DNA from: Anoplopoma fimbria
Taxonomy: Eukaryota; Chordata; Actinopteri; Perciformes; Anoplopomatidae
Length of the DNA stretch: 64,000 nucleotides
NCBI RefSeq assembly: GCF_027596085.1
Contig: NC_072456.1
Coordinates: 14,832,744-14,896,743 of the forward strand
Direction of reading: 5' to 3'
A program made the position numbers and the translations under genes. Shown in pieces: positions 12,183 through 23,565 of the stretch. The notes under the pieces were generated by a model that did not search any database, was not told where the DNA came from, and saw only the letters and a program-made list of their open reading frames with translations. Every line of letters begins with the position of its first letter. The first letter of the stretch is position 1.

Positions 12183-13972
12183 GTAAGATGTTTAACACAA
12201 TGAAAAAAGGGAGAGAAAAAAAACACTAATTTATATTAAACCAGACATAACCGCTCCTAACTCCACCCAACTGGCATAATAGTGGGATTTTCATGGGGGG
12301 CTTTTCCGCTTTAAAAACTGACACACTCTTCTATGTCCACTAACATTAATATGTCATCTGTGTTTGGGTTCTGTGTTCTCTGTACACACTGTTTTGTTAG
12401 CGTGATCATACGTGTTTCACACCTTCATGCCCCGTGTCTCCTTTGATGTGCAGTTCCTCCACCTCTGTCGGCGTTCTGTGTTTTTGTCCCTTCCTACTAT
12501 AACCTCCACATCATCAGTGTCAGAAAACTACCGAGCAATTCAAATTGTGTTGCAGTCTGGTTAAAATGCAGGATTGAGAAGGTTAAAAGCAGATCGGGGG
12601 GGGATGGTGAGGGTTATTACTTGGCGGTTTGTTTGCTTTTTGCCTCTGACATTTAAATGGTGTGGACATTGAGATGGAGCTGAAGGGTGGGGGATAGGTG
12701 TGAGGATGTTGCCAGGTAGGCAATGGCCTTATTTGTTGAAAAGGCCATCTTAGCAACCGCCTTTCTTCCTTATTCTTCTCTGCTGTGATATCCTCCTTAT
12801 CCTTCTGTTCACCAACACAGCAATAGCCACATTCTGTTTCTTAATGCGCCCCTATCATTTGCATGAGCCATAGCTGGAGATACTCGTGGTATGTCAGGCA
12901 AAAGGCCAGTATAAATTACCTTTGATTCAATTTTGACCCTCCATGTAGCTGTGCGGCAAAACTGGGGAAGCCACTGTGTGTTATGACCACCTTATTAAAA
13001 AAAGGCAACATTTACAACCTTTTACAATACCATAACCGGCTCTTATAGTGTCAGAGGACAAACAGGAGGATATCAAGGTGGGAAGGTAACGACAGAGGTA
13101 AAGCAGTGTGACTCCGATGAAATCATTTTATATTTCTTCCTCTCCTCTCATTTTTGTTTTCATTTCCCCGGACAATTTAACTTTCACTTGTGATTATCCA
13201 GCAGGCTTTGTTGTTGAAACATTATCTCCCAGTTGATTCAGACTGATTTTTGAGTCGTCTGTTTGTTGTAAAATGCTTTTGTTCCACAGGCTGAGCAGGT
13301 AAGTGAATATATCAGTTTGCCATGTGTGTTCGTGTATTCATGGGGACAAGATAAATGTATTGGGTTTCACAATAACAGTTTCCACAGGAAAGGGTGTTGT
13401 TCATGATTGTTGATTAAGGTTCGCCATCTTCAACCATTCCATACAAGCCATACGTGACATGACAGTCTAAACAGAAGTCTGTTTTCAAACACATGAACAC
13501 CTGAGCTTTTAGACTAAATTCAGACCCTTCAATTAAAAGCCCTCAGCCAAGAGCTCCCTGCTAGGCTTTGCTTAAAAAAAGAAGGTCTCATAAATCACAT
13601 TGTGGCGAACTAAAGCAAGCATGACTTATGAACTCTGCATTTGCATAATAAGATAAGCTGCCTGAAAAGGGTCATTTCTCCCCATCCCGTTACCGAATGC
13701 CCACACTGACTCGCAGTCAGGAGTGTATGGTGCTTTTGTAGGGGGAAAAAAGGAGTGGCATAGGATCTGTAGAGAGCTGCAAATGCAATCCGGCTGTCTG
13801 ATAAAGACATAAATGGTTTGTTTGGATAAGTGCACGTCCACACTAATGCTGACTTCCATCTACTTTAAGTCGCTCTTGCACTCTACTGAAAATGTACCCA
13901 TTTGAAAACATTTCTTTAGGTTAGATATCATTTGTCTTAATGATGAGTCATTTTACATCACTCTATGTCAAT

Positions 13973-14092
13973 TGTATTTATGTAGCCTAATATGACAACT
14001 CACAAATTTGCCTCACGGGGCTTTGCAATCTGCACAGTTTACAACACCCTCTGTCCTCAATACGATCCTCAATGCGTACATATAAGGACAAT
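13973..14092 (+). repeat. Dispersed teleost repeat fragment
   Basis: The segment with TTTATGTAGCC, then CACAAATTTGCCTCACGGGG, CTTTGCAATCTGCACAG and CCCTCTGTCCTCAATACGAT closely resembles a repeat scattered through percomorph genomes (tttatatagccc ... caaatttgcctcagagggc ... ctgtccttagaccctc). The match is from memory, and the parent element is unknown to me. Confidence 0.6.
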
Positions 14093-14343
14093 CGCCCCAA
14101 AAAACAAACTGAAGGCAAAGCACACCATTCACAGAGATAAGGGAAAGGAAACACAAATACAAAGGGAAAGAGAGACAAGACAACATGCAGAGAGAGAGTG
14201 AGAAGCAAGCGGAGTGACTGAATCTCTGGGAATGAGGCACCGTCAGTCAGCTGAAAGAGAGAGAGAGGTCCCAGGACGGCTGATGGTCCAGCACAGAGAA
14301 GCCTTACTAAAAAAAGGCGACAAATACGAGAAAATAGGGAGGA

Positions 14344-14362
14344 AGAGAGAGAGAGAGAGAGA
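14344..14362. repeat. Short (GA)n repeat
   Basis: About nine AG/GA units inside a wider purine-rich region. Confidence 0.85.
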
Positions 14363-17070
14363 TAGGAACACAGCTAGGACACTGGTTTGCGTGTGTGACA
14401 AAAAAAACAAACGAAGTGAGAGAAATGCAGTGAAGTTTTCTCTTCAGCAGTACATGGACTATAAGTACAAGGCTTAACAGATTCATTTGAGATTGAGCTG
14501 CCGGATGGATAATCGTAAAAGACCCGAAGTAATCAAAACACAAGCCACTCACTGAAAGTTAAGGCACAAACAGAGTTGGACTGTCTGATTTAAGCAGGGG
14601 GCTTATTCCAGAAGAAGGTGGCACATAGTAAGATAGAAAGCACTGAGGTGAAAACTGAATCCATAGTAAGCAGATTATTTACCACTTTGGTAAATACAGT
14701 TTCACCGGAGTGACAGGCCCTGAAAGCAGGCTGAAAAGTTTCAAAAGGATTACTGTTAAATACGCAGGCCCAAAGTTGATCAGTCACAACTCTTTAGTCG
14801 GTTGTGTTGATGTTAGCAGAGATGAAGACACCCTTACTGCAACGGTAGTTAACATCGCTTTACCGAGGTTGCGTCAGCTGTAGGTCACTAAATGCTACTG
14901 TAGAGGGCTAGGCTCGGCTCAAAGCTAAAGTAACAAGTCTAATATGATATGGACTCAGCACAGAAAAGGGAAGTGGATGGATAAAAGAAGAAAGATTAAT
15001 GGAATGAAAACTAAAAATTGAGGAGGAAGAAAGAGGAGTCCACGGTTGTTGGTCTCACGGAAATCCCAATGTGCGTCACGAGAGGCAAGCTCTGATAACC
15101 CCAGAAATTCTGTAATCATTTTGCCTCCATACAAAGCCACCCAGGTGCTGGCCTAGAGGCAAGCAGCAGCTAGAAAGGTAGCTCGACTCCCTACCTGCCT
15201 CATTACTGATTTCATGGAAGCTTTACAAGCCACCAGATGGGCACTGACAACAATGGCGTCACACGTGGGACCCCATGCTGGTGCGATCACAGTGTAATGA
15301 CCTTGGCTTGGTGGCAGACCACGCCCGAGTGACAGAATATAGACAGAAGGAAAGGGAGATGGAGAGATAAGCTGCTGGTTCTGCTTTCTGCACGTCGTTG
15401 TCCTCTTTAGTCACCTTCTGCAGACACAAGAGGTATTTCAACTGATGTTCAACGCTACAATGACAACTGCAAAGTTGTTATATGGAACAATGCTGCACCA
15501 GCTGTCAAAAAACTTAGAAATATACCAGCCAGTGAATTGGGATACTACTGGGTTGTGTTATGTTTATGATTCGATAATGATGATGTGAAAATACAAACAT
15601 AGTGTGAAACTTGTTAAAATCAGTTTCTTTGCATCCTCAGCTGCATTGTCAAACATGACAGGTCTGATGACAAAAGTTTTCATTTGCAAATTGCATCTCT
15701 AAACATCTAATTGTAGTTGTTTTATGATAGTGAGTCTAAGAATTTGTTGTAATGTACAGTAGAAATATATTAATGACAGTTCCTCCTGAATCATTAAGTT
15801 CATTAAGCCCTTTCTTTGTGCACTTCAGTGAGTTTAATTTGTCTACTGGAAAGGTTGTTATTTTATTATTGTGTGTTGGGTTTTAATTCCTCCGTAGCAG
15901 AGCTTTAGTGAGCAGTGACGAGAGGCTGGAGATGAGAAATGAAAGACGATGAGAAACATGAACTGAAAATCAGAGATAAAACGATGAAAAGAAACCGTGT
16001 GCCACCGGCAGGCCTTAGTGGGCTGTGGAAGGAGCAAGAGGGAGGGGAAGAAAGAGTGAGACTTGGCCAGCCATTTTGTTGATCGCCTAAACAAATCAAT
16101 CAAGGCCCGCTGGAGCACAGTAATTGAATTACACAAATGGGACTGGGGGGGGGCACACATGGCAAAGCTGCTACAAAGCAGCGACGGGGGTGGGCAGACC
16201 ACGGCTCCAGGCACTTTCTGAAATTAATCATCCATGCGTGCCCCTCCTTGCTCTTCTTTTATCCCCTCATCCGTCCCTCTGTTTTTCTGTGCTTGTCTGT
16301 CTCTTTCACTCTTCCTCCCAACCTTCTCTGATTGTTTTGTTCTTGTCTCTCTCTGTCTCTCTATTGCACACAGTACCTCTCATAAATGAGGCACTTTGCC
16401 AGCCCTTGCTGTCTGTCTTTTTTCCCATTTCACAAACACTTTTTTCTCTCTCCTCTTAGCATTCCCCTGCCAAATCTAGACCTAAAACCAAAACTACATT
16501 TATATATGGGGTGGTAAATATTGATATTTTGTTCAAATTTGTCGATATTTCCTGCCAGTCCACAGCTACAAAAAGGGCATTGAAAACCTGCAAATTGGCT
16601 TTCAAAGACATGTATCTGATGAACTCTGTCCAGGTGTCTAACTGTTATCACACCTTGGCACCTCAACACTCCTCTTCAGGTCGGCCTGCAGCATGCAGCG
16701 CTGTTAACCAGGGCAGCTGTCACAGCTGGGACAAATGTCCCAGACCCACTGCCCATTACAGCCTTCTTTATTGAATGGATGAAGGCAGTGAACATGCTGC
16801 AGGACAGCCAGGAATGGATAGCAGTGGAGATTGGAGGTTGTGCGTGTTGGTGAGCAGGGAGGGTCACTTTGACTGAGATGGAGACTAATTGGTCCACATG
16901 GAAGTGAAGTCGTTATTATCTGGGACTTTATTTGCCTCAACTGTAGCCACTGTTTGGCCCGTAATGGTGCAGCATACATCATGGAATAAGACAGAAAGGG
17001 AAAAGAATGGCACCAATCTCAATCGACCCAGAAAAACATGAATTATGACCCAGAAGGGTGGCACTAACTG

Positions 17071-17089
17071 TTTTTTTTTTTTTTTTTTT
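17071..17089. repeat. T19 homopolymer
   Basis: Nineteen T bases in a row, directly before the SINE-like segment that follows. Confidence 0.93.
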
Positions 17090-17280
17090 AGATGGTCCGT
17101 GTGGCCTTTAAGTGGAGATCTTAGGTTCAATACCCACAACAGCGCACATAATGTCCTTCAACAAGTTTCCTTTTTAAGTGTCCTTGAGCAAGATTAAGTA
17201 GCAAGTAAAGTAGTGCCCACTCAGTAATTGCAGCCTAGTTGCTGGCACTTTAGTGCTGCTGTTATATTTGTACCCAGAAT
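17085..17280 (+). mobile_element. Degraded tRNA-derived SINE-like element
   Basis: GGTTCAATACCC (about 17126) resembles a tRNA box B. It is followed by AATGTCCTTCAACAAG, GTGTCCTTGAGCAAGATT and GTGCCCACTCAG, an order typical of fish SINE tails (gtgtccttgagcaagacacttaacc ... tgcccactgctcc). Box A is poorly preserved. The call rests on this order of motifs, and boundaries are approximate. Confidence 0.55.
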
Positions 17281-18342
17281 AATGCATTTCTTTAGTTATT
17301 TGTGTCAAACTATTTAAACTTTGGTGATATTGTACCAAGTAAATTGAGCCATAGTTTTATTGAACATTGGCAAGCAGAATAGTCAACAGTCCTGAGCAGT
17401 TTTTTATGTTTCCTAATGAAATCAGGCAAAACTAATGTCTTTGGTATATGTTTGTGATAAGACTAAATAGCTCTAGACAGGTAGGCCATGCCATTAAGCC
17501 CCAAATAGGACTCAGTAAGGCAATTTTGTGACACTTTAAATTGGTGTTTGTCATTATCAGTATCCCCCCATTGTGTGAACAGACTTGGCGCATGGTTTTT
17601 ATTGTGCTTATGAAAGATCATTCTCATCATGTGTTTCATTCCTTGTGTTTCCTCTTTTCCTGATAAAAGAAAAAAATGGCCACTTTCACTCTGGTGAGCC
17701 ACAGGCCAGCAGGGTAGACGGAGCTCAATCATGCAAAACACAGAGAGTGCAGTCATATTAAAAATGAAAATAAAACTGGTAGGAAAGGGACACATGCTGG
17801 TGACAAAGGGGGGGCATTTGTTTTGTGCGCACACATGCATGTACATGCTGCTGCTTCAGATAGGACAACAAAGAGGGTTTGTTTGGATTTTTTTATTCAA
17901 AAGCCCTTTGAGGTCTGTTTGTCTTTAAATGTTTCTTTTATCAGACTTTAAACTGACTGCCTGGTCATTCTATTATATGGGCACGGAAATCATGAATGGC
18001 GAAATTTAGATTCATCTAAAAAAAAAGTTTTGGGGGTTGTTAAAAGACGAAACTTGGACTAGAGGAAAACATATGAGAGTGGAAATGATAAGTGGACTGA
18101 GGAGATATGAAACTCACACAGTGTAGCACAACACATGTAACACCAGCGGGATGTTGCATCTCCACTATGTGTGAATCTGACGGAGAGAGGAGCATAAAGC
18201 ACCTCAGAAATAGAATGAAGTCGTGATTTCTCTTTTACTCCCCCTCTTCTGTCCCTCTCTCCTTCTGGGCTTCCTTCATCAAACATTTGTTCACACAAAT
18301 CTAATTTTGTTCAGGGTGTGCAATTAAATTCATCAGTATTGT

Positions 18343-18363
18343 GTTGTTGTTGTTGTTGTTGTT
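18343..18363. repeat. (GTT)7 microsatellite
   Basis: Seven perfect GTT units. Confidence 0.93.
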
Positions 18364-18541
18364 ATTCATTGTTCAGTGTTAAGTCAAACTTTCAATTTTG
18401 AGACATAATAATAGACGAAAACTTGAAAATAATTATGATATATGAATTAGAAGAAATATCCATTCGACTTTCTCTTTCAGTGTTCCTTTGCATCTCTTGC
18501 TTCCTTTGTCTCTCCTTTCTATCTCTGCTTCTACCTCACTA

Positions 18542-18544
<3 letters not shown>

Positions 18545-18578
<34 letters not shown>
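18545..18578. repeat. (TC)n microsatellite
   Basis: About 17 perfect TC units, intronic. Confidence 0.93.
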
Positions 18579-18582
<4 letters not shown>

Positions 18583-20695
18583 TCTGCCAGCAGAAGGAGC
18601 CGTTATGTGTTCTTCACAGCTCCACTAAATAATAGCTAGAATATGTAATGAAGCCAGTAGGGGCTTGGAAACAATAGATAATGCCACCTAGCGAGACGTC
18701 TCCACCAAAGATGGAGAGGAACAGATGAAACTCCCACCATTCCCCTCAAACACTCCTCTATTTTCCTCTCCTTCTCGCTCCCTTTCTTTTGCCAGGAGGT
18801 ACAATTCACAGCAGCCAGTGTTGGTTTTAATTGGCTCTCAATTCATTTTGTTTGGCTCATTATCTGTCACCCTCTGCGTGTTGCTGGTTGTGTTTTGCTG
18901 ACCTTCAGATGACATTCGTAAAATATTATTTTCAGATAAAGACATTTGTATTTATTGGAAGCATTTGCAGACCTTCACCAGTTGGCACATATAGAAGGAA
19001 AACATATGAAATTTAGAACATTTCTGATTTAACACAACACAAAAAAGGGGCTGTGGCCCACCACTAGCCTTTTCAGCATTATTATTTATGATGGATTGAA
19101 ACAATTGCACCAACGTCAACATCAGCCTTCGAGAGATTTAGTAATTCAGTGCAGGGACCTATGGCTGACGAGCCGCTGGCAGAGCTTCCTGAAAAAGGTC
19201 CACCTGGAGTTGAACTTCACACAGTCCCTACTTTGTGGTCTCTCCTGTGTTGAGGCGGTAGGCTTCTGAAAACATTCCAAGCCACCTGCCACCAGGCTGG
19301 CATTTGCTGTTGCAAGCACACATCAAACACATCCAAATCAGATCCCTGCATAAACGCAGAGCGGAGACTCCACCACCTGCACTCTGCAGGTAGACATTTT
19401 CATTTGGTTCATGAGCTATGTGCCAGGAACAGCTCCCTCTGGGGGATGATGATGATCCGAGCTGTTGAGGGAAACCAAGACATTGTTGTGGCTTGGGTTC
19501 TGTTTTCTTTTTCTAAGAGTAGATATCTCTGTACTGGCTCCAAGGTGTAAAAATACTCTTAGAGTTTAAGGCCTTGGCCAAGGTGGAAGAGTGACTAATC
19601 TTTATAATTAAGCAGTATCGATGGTCTCATTTGTGGTACAGCTGAAAAGTGTTATTGGACCAATGTTCCAGAATAGAGGCTTTGTACAACATTGTGTTCT
19701 CTCTGCTTGCTGATGTGATGGAGTAGGTTATGGTATATTACAAAGCATCCTGGTCCGCGGCTGGCGTATTGATGCTGCCTGGCTAAACGCTAACGAGCGA
19801 TGGTGCTGTGTTTGTCAGGGAGGCCTGGGCTGCAATCTGTCTGCTGAGCCAGCCAGAAGCCGTAATGATATCATCAGGAAGTGCCGTCAACAGCGCTCTA
19901 ACGAGGAGTGATCTGACGCCCGCTGTTTCACCTCCCTCCTCCGTCCCCCACGCCCCTTTCTCAGTGTTGTTGTCGAGCATTTAGCTTGAGTATATTTTGC
20001 AAGAGAAATAATCTGAAAAAGTTTTAATATGAAGAGTCAGTTTGAAACACGTAAGCCAGAGTGGTTCGTTTCAAACCGAATACCATAATTTATTCATTTT
20101 TTGTCCTGATGAGTTGTTATCACACAATTGTTTTGAGCTGTATAACTTCAGAGGGGCGGGGTAAAGTGTTTATCTGGACATGAACTATATGTATGGATAT
20201 TTTCCCAACCCACACAGACTCTCCGTTGTTGAGTGCTATGCAAAGACAAATTTGTTAGTCTCACTCACTTTACAAGACCATCTCAGCACCCTTCTCCATT
20301 ATCTTTCATCACACAACTATCATTACTTTGTCCTTATGGTATTTTTTTTTTTAAGAGACAATGTTTTACATGAGTTGCATACACTAGCATAGCCACAAAA
20401 TGTGTGTGACTGATTCAGTATATATTATTATTTATTGAATCCCACCTCTTTTTACCTGCTAATGGCTGAGGCTGGAGAGGAATCCAGTTTGCCATGGTAA
20501 TCTGCATTAGCATTGCAGAGAGAAAAACAATGGTTGACAAAATGGTCCTGTGAAATTCAAGATACCTTGCATTAAGTGTATTCACTGACAAATGTAATAA
20601 TCACATTTCCCCTGCTTTCTTTCTTTCTCTCTTGTTCTCTCTCTTCCCCCTCCCCTCTTGTCTTTTTTTTTTCTTTCAATGTTGTAATTCACCAG

Positions 20696-20806
20696 GTGCC
20701 TTGCAGATCGAGAACAGCGAGGAGACAGACCAGGGGAAGTACGAGTGCGTGGCGTCTAATGTGGAAGGCGTGCGCTACTCGTCCCCTGCTAACCTTTATG
20801 TGCGAG
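20696..20806 (+). CDS. ptprs: ptprs exon: second half of Ig2 domain
   Basis: Encodes [21 protein letters not shown] and ends in SSPANLYVR. It carries the D-x-G-x-Y-x-C signature and second cysteine of Ig2, pairing with the cysteine at about 4352. The acceptor is AATTCACCAG after a long pyrimidine tract, and the donor is GAG|GTAGGG at 20807. It is phase 1 at both ends, so it accepts micro-exon A6 before it and micro-exon B after it. The sequence is nearly identical to vertebrate type sigma and delta in this region. Confidence 0.94.
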
Positions 20807-23163
20807 GTAGGGAGCAACCCGGTCCCAGAGTCAGGCCAAAATCTAAAAACACCCACCCATTTTAACTAAAATGTCTGAACAGTTCAGCTCAGCCTTAAGT
20901 AGCATTACTGTTGAGCTGAACAAATGATGAATGCTTCCATTCTAGCCCAAGTATATTTGCACAAAATGTATTTTGCAAAATAATATTACCCAAGTTCTAT
21001 AAATCTTTTAGCATTGATAGTTATGCCTGCCCACAAATGTAATTTCATATGCACTGAAACTTCCAAATGTTAACTATAATTGACCAACTAATGTTCTTCT
21101 CTGTTATGATGTTATGCTCCATTTTGTCTTTGAATGCCCTCCCCTACTCGCTCGGAAGGAAATGTGTAGCACAACAAGCCGTATGTCTTTACTTTATCAG
21201 TTGTGTGCCCGATACAATGTTTCCCACTCCGTCAAAGTTATGGAACCCAAAAAGAGTCGAAAAAGACCCTTTTTTTTTTTTTTTTAGTAGCTTTTTTCAG
21301 GTACAGGAGCACAACGGTAAGTCTTGATTTTGATTGAGTGGCGAGGTATTTATGCCCATCAATCAAAATCTCAACCCCTTCTCCTTCTCCAGATTTGGGG
21401 GTAAAAGGATTCCCTTGTGGTGAATTAATAGAAAAGGATGCAGTCAGCTGCTCTGTATTACATAAAAAAAACTGTTCTTTTGCATAGATTTTAAATAGTG
21501 TACTTCCTCTACTTTCTCTTCATGGTGTTCTGGAGCATTAATCCATAGTATTCCCCTGTTTCTTCTTTGGGGTATTATCTTTAAATCTTTTCGCAGTCAG
21601 CAGTAATTTTGGCTGGCATGATCCAGCAAAGTGAAGATATGAAAAACAATCAGTCACAGAGAACGTTGAGTTTCATGCAATGAAGACAAAAAGCCTACCC
21701 TCTACTACTAATGCTAAATGACAATGAATCCCTGTTGAGGGAGCTCTGATAAATTGAAGCAGATGCATTTTCGACATGTATTATTTATATTGTGCATATT
21801 AAATAAAGATGCCTTGGTATCTACTCAGTTTGTTCCCTCTGCTGTGTACCAAATAACTTTGTTCCCAATAAATAATTCACATCCCTGACATTATAAAATG
21901 GGTCAGGGAGCTGCTTTTTCATTATTACTGCTATTATCATACCCTGTGAAGTAGCAGCATAGGGAAGAAAAAATGCAACTGCGAGCAGTCGAAGGTGAAT
22001 AATGGTTCATCAAGATTAGTGTCTCTTCTTGCCAGCATTCATCCTGGAGGCTCATGCTGTCTCCACTGTGATGCAGTGACACTTAATGTCAAGTAGCTAT
22101 CCACTTTTTTTCGCATACAGCATGGTAGATGTTAAAAGGTTCGTGGCAAATTGCAGTCAAGAGCTCTACAGGAATCGTTAAATAACAATAATGGGAACAC
22201 TTTGTTGACACAGCATTGGGATATTTAGTAGTTCGTTCGGTCGAAAAAAACGCACCGCTATACCCTGATATCATTTCCAACTATTCATGCAATCTCCATG
22301 AACACTGGCTCCATCAGCATGCTTCTAAAAGCCTACACAAGGGCCATAATTAGTCAGGTACTTTCACACTATGTAAAACACTTGTTATGCCTTGATGGTG
22401 TCAACCTTTGTCTGTTTTCAGTTAACTTTTGTCAATCAATTCTGATACTTGATGTTGACTGTTTTGTTCACAAAGCGAAATGCACTCGAGATTAGCAGCT
22501 GTGGTAGGGATCAATTTCCAGGAACAAAACAAAATAACAATCCTAAATTTTATCCGGCGCACACTGTACCAGGGAAAATTGAGCATACTTCCCAAACAGA
22601 AACCATAATGACAGTGTTACTGATTGGCTTCCAACAACATCTACTGTTACTGTCTTGAACTGCAGCTGCTAATTTCAGCCCAAAACTGTGTCTTTTTTTC
22701 TTTTCTATCTCTCATTAGTTTTTCTTTGTTTTCTCTTTATTTGGTTTCCTTCTCTAACAAAAGCAAATACAGCCACCACAGGAGCCTCTCCTTGTGGCTA
22801 TTAGGAGCTTGTGAAATTTTGAATTATGAGTATGGTACGCTTGATTTGACCCCAGTGGCGCCTCACTATTTTTTATTTCTTACCAGGCGACAGTGCGGCC
22901 ACTGGGGTGTATCTAATTGTTTTGGTTCAAAGTTTATTTAAGGGAGGGGGTGGGGGGTTGGGGGGCAGGCAAGTGTTCTTTCAAGACGGGGTGTCACTGA
23001 TAGCAGGGACAAGGGAAAAGGAGGAAAAAAAGGATTAAAGAAAGGGAAATGTAGCTGCAGCTAAACACCTTGAGGTGGCTTTTTTTACTCTCTCTGTGTT
23101 TCCCCTATTTTTCTCTTCTCCTCATGTCATTGTGTTCTGCATCAACCCCTTTACATCCCTCAG
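20807..23163 (+). other. ptprs: Intron between Ig2 and micro-exon B
   Basis: 2.4 kb intron. A T-rich run lies at about 21270-21285 and a G-run cluster at 22942-22966 about 200 bases before micro-exon B. Nothing else was recognised. Confidence 0.82.
22942..22966 (+). other. G-run cluster, possible G-quadruplex
   Basis: Four closely spaced runs of G (3, 5, 6 and 6 bases) separated by one or two bases fit the G3+N1-7 quadruplex rule on the sense (transcribed RNA) strand. It lies about 200 nt upstream of micro-exon B, where such structures can affect splicing; that effect is inference. Confidence 0.6.
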
Positions 23164-23175
23164 AGCTTCGAGAAG
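23164..23175 (+). CDS. ptprs: ptprs micro-exon B (12 nt, E-L-R-E)
   Basis: A 12-base exon, AGCTTCGAGAAG, between CATCCCTCAG and GTTGGT. In phase 1 the spliced reading is g|AG-CTT-CGA-GAA-G, giving E-L-R-E before V-R-R-V-P-P-R-F-S of Ig3. ELRE is the classic meB insert in the Ig2-Ig3 linker of LAR-family receptors. In mammals it gives the linker flexibility that allows binding of Slitrks, IL1RAPL1 and similar partners. The donor GTTGGT is well off consensus, unlike those of A3, A6 and the 27-nt exon, which suggests that inclusion depends on a helper factor. Two TGCATG hexamers lie at 23533 and 23560 downstream. Confidence 0.92.
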
Positions 23176-23532
23176 GTTGGTGTGTTTTTTCTTTTTTACT
23201 TTTTTTAACCCACATTTGAAAAAACCAATTCAACATGTTGAAAAATTGTAGCTGTATTTGCCTATTACAGAGCTCGATACATTACTAATTTGAAGAAAAA
23301 TACTAATCAGTTTATCCAAACTGCTAAATGATTATGAAAGAAATGTTTCTTTATAACCAAGGAAGAAATGATGAAAGCAAACCTGATTAGCTCGGGTCTT
23401 GTTAATTTACTTTTATGTTTGCATTGTGGGGCCTTTTCTCGTTTTGCATCCTTTGGTATTGCTTCTGCACCCTAAAGGCTTTCTTGCACGTGTTGTCATG
23501 GAAACCCAGCACGTGGAAATAACAGAACTTGT

Positions 23533-23565
23533 TGCATGATGGGAGAATGTAACTGCGCTTGCATG
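23533..23565 (+). promoter_or_regulatory. Pair of candidate RBFOX sites downstream of micro-exon B
   Basis: TGCATG occurs at 23533-23538 and again at 23560-23565, about 360-390 nt after micro-exon B. Two copies within 33 bases are less likely by chance than one, and downstream UGCAUG usually promotes inclusion of neuronal exons. Function is inferred. Confidence 0.4.

Larger units (their letters stand above)
12183..20695 (+). other. ptprs: Long intron between micro-exon A6 and Ig2 second half
   Basis: 8.5 kb intron. It contains a dispersed fish repeat (13973-14092), a purine-rich tract (about 14110-14370), a T19 run followed by a tRNA-derived SINE-like scrap (17071-17280), GTT and CT microsatellites, and a long pyrimidine tract before the acceptor at 20695. 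I found no other exon. Confidence 0.82.
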
